A stretch of 8,499 nucleotides of DNA from Loktanella sp. UBA3435 (GTDB taxonomy: Bacteria; Pseudomonadota; Alphaproteobacteria; Rhodobacterales; Rhodobacteraceae). Made by a program: the position numbers and the translations under genes. Of the stretch, positions 5,739 through 8,499 are shown piece by piece. The stretch lies in the NCBI GenBank assembly GCA_002378665.1, contig DFSO01000058.1:14823-23321 (forward strand), given 5' to 3'. The stretch's first letter is position 1. Each line of letters opens with the position of its first letter. Below the pieces are notes generated by a model that saw only the letters and a program-made list of their open reading frames with translations, had not been told where the DNA came from and made no database searches.

Positions 5739-6086
5739 TTAAAGACCCAGCTGATCAAAACCTTTGCCGATCATCAGAGTCGCTGGATCTACTTGCATGA
5801 TCCAAGCACCAGCCTTTTCGACTATCGTGCCAGCCTGCAATTCTGTGACATGCGCGTTGTATTGACCGGCACCCAAATTCGCAAAAACCAACCCCTTGAA
5901 CAAAAATCCAGCGATGACAAGCAAAAGCAAGCCTTTGAGCGGGAATTTCGGGTTATAAATGCGGGGCCGCGCCACGATCAGTCCACGACCGTCCACTTTG
6001 TGAACGACTCCAGCGGCATCCAAACGACGGTGCCGGCGAACGATTTTCTTCAGACGGTTGTCAAACGGCGTAGCAGTACGGGACAT
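5739..6086 (-). CDS. Small single-pass membrane protein, unknown function
   Basis: This 115-residue protein has a strongly basic N-terminus (RLKKIVRRHRR at 11-21), a soluble segment with PRIYNPKFPLKG (41-52), one membrane helix at about 50-70 (LLLLVIAGFLFKGLVF), and a C-terminal region of about 45 residues containing EKAGAWIMQVDPAT (90-103). The positive-inside rule puts the N-terminus in the cytoplasm and the tail in the periplasm. The ATG at 6086-6084 has GGAG seven bases upstream. I recall similar proteins in other Rhodobacteraceae but no assigned function. It lies 101 bases after prmA on the same strand and may be co-transcribed with it; it ends at the shared bidirectional terminator. Confidence 0.85.
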   Translation of the reverse strand: MSRTATPFDNRLKKIVRRHRRLDAAGVVHKVDGRGLIVARPRIYNPKFPLKGLLLLVIAGFLFKGLVFANLGAGQYNAHVTELQAGTIVEKAGAWIMQVDPATLMIGKGFDQLGL

Positions 6087-6187
6087 AATACGTCTCCATG
6101 TGAAGCCCCCACCTCACCCGAACAATGTCGCGTTCAAATGAGGCAAGAATAAGGCAAACAGTTAAAACTCGCCTAAAACTAGGGCAA

Positions 6188-7060
6188 TTAGGGCATTTTC
6201 GAGAGCGTTAACGTTGTCCAGTCAACAATGCTATAGCGTTGCACCGGATTAAACCCATTTGCGCAATAAACGTCAATGACCGCATCGGCTTGTTCATTCA
6301 AAATCCCCGAAAGAATCACATAGCCACCCGTTTTCACTGCTGGGCCCATCTCGGGGGCGAGGCCGATCAGTGGCCCTTTGAGGATATTTGCAAAAATGAG
6401 GTCATAGGGCGCATTCTCTTTCAGCGCAGGCGCATCAAAGCCAGCAGCGACAACGCATTCGACCTTTCCCGTCAGCCCATTGGCGGCGACATTGGCCTCG
6501 GCCACATCGACGGCCACAGGGTCAATGTCACTCGCCAATACCTTGGACGGCAAAACCGCAGCCGCAGCCATCGCAAGCACAGCCGTCCCGCAGCCCACAT
6601 CAATGATCGAGCCGCCTTTGAATCCTTCGCCCAGCAACCGATCAAACGCACGCAAGCAGCCAAGCGTCGTGCCGTGGTGCCCCGTACCAAACGCCATCGC
6701 CGCCTCGATCAGCAATGGCACGCGCCCCGCTGGCACCTTATCCGCGTCATGGCTGCCATAGACGAAAAAGCGGCCCGCCTCGACAGGCGCCAACTCGCGG
6801 CGAACATGGCTGACCCAATCTGTCTCGGGGATTTCGGAAATCAGAAAGTCTTTCACGCCGTGCATCGACGCCAGAATAGCCAGCCCCGCCGCATCAGGGG
6901 CCTCGGTGAAATAGGCGCCCACTTCCCAAAGCCCCGATCCATCCTCAACCTCGAAAATCCCTGTGCCAGTCGGCTCAGGCATCAAAGCCTCTAGGTCTTC
7001 ACAAAGGGCCGCCGCGATATCTTCATTGGCAGCAACAGTCAGGGCGGAATAGGACAGCAT
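6188..7060 (-). CDS. prmA: PrmA, ribosomal protein L11 methyltransferase
   Basis: PrmA uses S-adenosylmethionine to methylate lysines and the N-terminal amino group of ribosomal protein L11 in the cytoplasm. The 290-residue product has an N-terminal L11-recognition region (about 1-95) followed by the methyltransferase domain. The diagnostic motif AFGTGHHGTT is at 123-132, the SAM-binding DVGCGTAVLAMAAA at 154-167, the acidic loop SDIDP at 177-181, and FANILKGPL at 223-231. These match PrmA rather than generic methyltransferases. Length is normal. The ATG at 7060-7058 has GAGAGG seven bases upstream. It follows the transporter gene by 54 bases with no terminator visible, so the two are probably in one transcript. 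Confidence 0.95.
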   Translation of the reverse strand: MLSYSALTVAANEDIAAALCEDLEALMPEPTGTGIFEVEDGSGLWEVGAYFTEAPDAAGLAILASMHGVKDFLISEIPETDWVSHVRRELAPVEAGRFFVYGSHDADKVPAGRVPLLIEAAMAFGTGHHGTTLGCLRAFDRLLGEGFKGGSIIDVGCGTAVLAMAAAAVLPSKVLASDIDPVAVDVAEANVAANGLTGKVECVVAAGFDAPALKENAPYDLIFANILKGPLIGLAPEMGPAVKTGGYVILSGILNEQADAVIDVYCANGFNPVQRYSIVDWTTLTLSKMP

Positions 7061-7114
7061 GGGTTAGCCTCTCAAAAGCGTCTCCCATCCTGCTAGGCAA
7101 TCGGGCCCAATTCG

Positions 7115-8344
7115 TCAATCAGCCGCCGCCGTCAATCGGTGCTGAAACACGGTCTCGTGGCCCTTACTTGGGTGGCGCGGGATCAACATCGCCAAGATAA
7201 ACGAAATCGACGCCATAGCCGCCGCCGCGATAAACACCGCCGCAGGCGACACCAACCACAAATAGCCAAGGCCCGCTGGCAAAAACACCGCAGCAATATG
7301 GTTAATCGTAAATGCTACAGCCGCCGTCGGCGCGATATCCTGCGGATCGGCAATCTTCTGGAAATAAGTCTTCAACGCCAAAGCCAAGGCAAAGAAGATG
7401 TGATCGACCACATATAAGCCCGCCGCGATCAACACACCCCAGCCAAAGAAGTACACGCCGCCATAGGCCAGAAACACCATCACCAGCCCTGCATATTCAA
7501 ACAGCAACGCCCGCCGCTCGCCAAACACGCCTACCACTTTGCCGATCACAGGCGCGATGAACACATTCGACATCAGCGTCAGCAGGTAAAGCGACGTGAT
7601 CTCATGCACATCAAACCCGAACCGCTCGACCATCATAAAGCCTGCGAAAACCACAAAAATCTGCCGCCGCGCACCCGCCATAAATTGCAGCGCATAATAA
7701 AGCCAATAGCGCTTGCGCAGGATAAACGTCTTCAACTGCGGGTTCGGCGCCTCAAACTGTGGATAGGCAAACAGGCAAAACAGCGCGATGAGCGCGGTCA
7801 GCCCGCCCGACACCATATAGACGCTATTATAAGACAGCTCCCAGCGGTCCCAGAGCAGCACAATCAACCCATAAGCCACAAACGTCACAGCAGAGCTCAT
7901 CGCCATGAGCCAGCCAATTGTCTGCGGCGCTTTTTTCTTCTCGATCCATTGCAACTGCAACGACTGGTTCACCGTCTCATAATAATGAAACCCGATCGAC
8001 GAGAGCATCGTCAGCGTCAAAATCCCGCCCATCGACGGGAATTGCGCGGTCAACGCCGTGGCAACCCCAAGCATGCTCAAGGCCACCAGCCCCAAAACCT
8101 GCTCGCGGATAAAGATGATCAGCGCAATCACCCCAATCGCCAGAAATCCGGGAATTTCGCGCACGGTATGCAACCAGCCAATATCCGACCCGTCGAACTG
8201 CGCGACCTCAATCACAAAGTTATTGAGCAGCGCCGACCACGTATTAAACGCAATCGGCATGGCCAAGGCCATCACGAACAACAAGAATATCGGACGCCGC
8301 CAAAACGGCTGATGCTGCGCATCTGCGAGGGTGATGTATTTCAT
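7115..8344 (-). CDS. Major facilitator superfamily (MFS) transporter, substrate unknown
   Basis: This 409-residue protein has about 12 hydrophobic segments, roughly at 17-42, 57-79, 82-100, 106-125, 142-164, 174-194, 213-235, 249-270, 281-300, 304-325, 340-362 and 366-388, with a longer central cytoplasmic loop near 195-212. This is the standard 6+6 MFS layout. The GKVVGVFGERRALL stretch (268-281) resembles the basic loop between helices 2 and 3 of the second half. Charged residues within helices include an ETVNQ segment (123-127) and a VDHIFF segment (313-318), possible substrate or proton sites. No signature points to a substrate. The ATG at 8344-8342 has no good ribosome site, but no ATG, GTG or TTG start lies between it and the upstream in-frame stop. 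It leads the leftward group with prmA. Confidence 0.85.
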   Translation of the reverse strand: MKYITLADAQHQPFWRRPIFLLFVMALAMPIAFNTWSALLNNFVIEVAQFDGSDIGWLHTVREIPGFLAIGVIALIIFIREQVLGLVALSMLGVATALTAQFPSMGGILTLTMLSSIGFHYYETVNQSLQLQWIEKKKAPQTIGWLMAMSSAVTFVAYGLIVLLWDRWELSYNSVYMVSGGLTALIALFCLFAYPQFEAPNPQLKTFILRKRYWLYYALQFMAGARRQIFVVFAGFMMVERFGFDVHEITSLYLLTLMSNVFIAPVIGKVVGVFGERRALLFEYAGLVMVFLAYGGVYFFGWGVLIAAGLYVVDHIFFALALALKTYFQKIADPQDIAPTAAVAFTINHIAAVFLPAGLGYLWLVSPAAVFIAAAAMASISFILAMLIPRHPSKGHETVFQHRLTAAAD

Positions 8345-8404
8345 GAGCGTGGTGTATGCCGCATCGCGAGACTTGAAAACCCTCTCTGTAATCCCTCCAT
8401 TCTC

Positions 8405-8434
8405 ATTTCAGTTTGAAAGGAGTTTGTGGGTCAA
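8405..8434 (-). promoter_or_regulatory. Candidate promoter for the MFS transporter-prmA group
   Basis: Reading leftward, TTGACC at 8434-8429 matches five of six -35 positions and TGAAAT at 8410-8405 matches four of six -10 positions, with an 18-base spacer. The start point would fall near 8398, giving a leader of about 54 bases. Confidence 0.35.
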
Positions 8435-8469
8435 AAATGAAAAACACGTAAACGGCTGGCGTAAATTCG

Positions 8470-8499
8470 GTGCACGCCCTGTGCACGCTCGGTGCACGC
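8470..8499 (+). repeat. Three GTGCACGC direct repeats at 11-base period
   Basis: GTGCACGC occurs at 8470-8477, 8481-8488 and 8492-8499, each starting exactly 11 bases after the last and each containing the palindrome GTGCAC. The array touches the window edge and may continue. It lies about 35 bases upstream of the candidate transporter promoter and may be a regulator-binding array for that gene or for a gene beyond the window. Confidence 0.7.

Noticed and set aside
5415..6152. Plus-strand open frame (245 codons) over the DUF1127 gene and beyond
   Set aside because: It is out of frame with the DUF1127 protein, runs through a perfect terminator and opposes a gene with its own ribosome site.
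6239..6994. Plus-strand open frame (251 codons) opposite prmA
   Set aside because: Shadow of the clear PrmA reading frame; no ribosome site and no recognisable protein.
7604..8416. Long plus-strand open frame (270 codons) opposite the MFS transporter
   Set aside because: It is the antisense shadow of a membrane-protein gene; the product is rich in Arg, His and Pro with no domain, and the opposite strand encodes an obvious 12-helix transporter.
8420..8499. Plus-strand open frame starting near AAAGGAG at the right edge
   Set aside because: The ATG after AAAGGAG gives only four codons before a stop, and the TTG frame is too close to the ribosome-like site and runs through the repeat array; unsupported without more sequence.
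8470..8499. CRISPR-like array from the GTGCACGC repeats
   Set aside because: Units of 8 bases with 3-base spacers are far too short for CRISPR repeats and spacers.

Overview
The window looks like a chromosomal segment of an alphaproteobacterium of the Rhodobacteraceae (roseobacter type). This rests on the protein character, the order ruvC-ruvA-ruvB-(unknown)-ybgC-tolQ-tolR-tolA, and a DUF1127 gene typical of that group. It is inference from recalled family knowledge; no search was run. There are no tRNA or rRNA genes, insertion sequences, CRISPR arrays or phage genes.

Region 1 (1-5120, all minus strand) is one long, tightly packed gene chain, transcribed from right to left. It begins with the Holliday-junction resolvasome genes ruvC, ruvA and ruvB, followed by an unrecognised 203-residue protein, then the ybgC thioesterase. 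After a 100-base spacer come tolQ, tolR and the first part of tolA, which runs off the left edge. Stop and start codons overlap or nearly touch at almost every junction (ruvC/ruvA, ruvB/unknown, unknown/ybgC; tolQ/tolR abut; ruvA/ruvB and tolR/tolA are 9 and 4 bases apart). Translational coupling is therefore likely. Only the ybgC-tolQ spacer leaves room for an internal promoter. RuvABC processes recombination and stalled-fork junctions. TolQ-TolR-TolA use the proton motive force to drive outer-membrane constriction at division, and TolB and Pal would be expected just beyond the left edge.

Region 2 (5121-5449) is an intergenic divide of 329 bases between ruvC (leftward) and a small DUF1127 gene (rightward). 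It is A/T-rich and carries weak promoter-like sequences for both directions, plus two dyads in the DUF1127 leader. The DUF1127 gene (5450-5656) is followed by an anti-Shine-Dalgarno-like TCCTCCC and a very strong intrinsic terminator. That terminator also serves the convergent gene on the other side.

Region 3 (5739-8344, minus strand) holds an MFS transporter, prmA (ribosomal protein L11 methyltransferase) and a small single-pass membrane protein, probably co-transcribed in that order. Upstream of the transporter (8345-8499) lie a plausible promoter and three copies of GTGCACGC spaced exactly 11 bases apart, cut by the window edge.

Most of the window is ordinary housekeeping sequence. The points most worth a second look are the phased GTGCACGC repeats, the DUF1127 transcript with its structured leader and possible 3' small RNA, and the unknown gene embedded between ruvB and ybgC.
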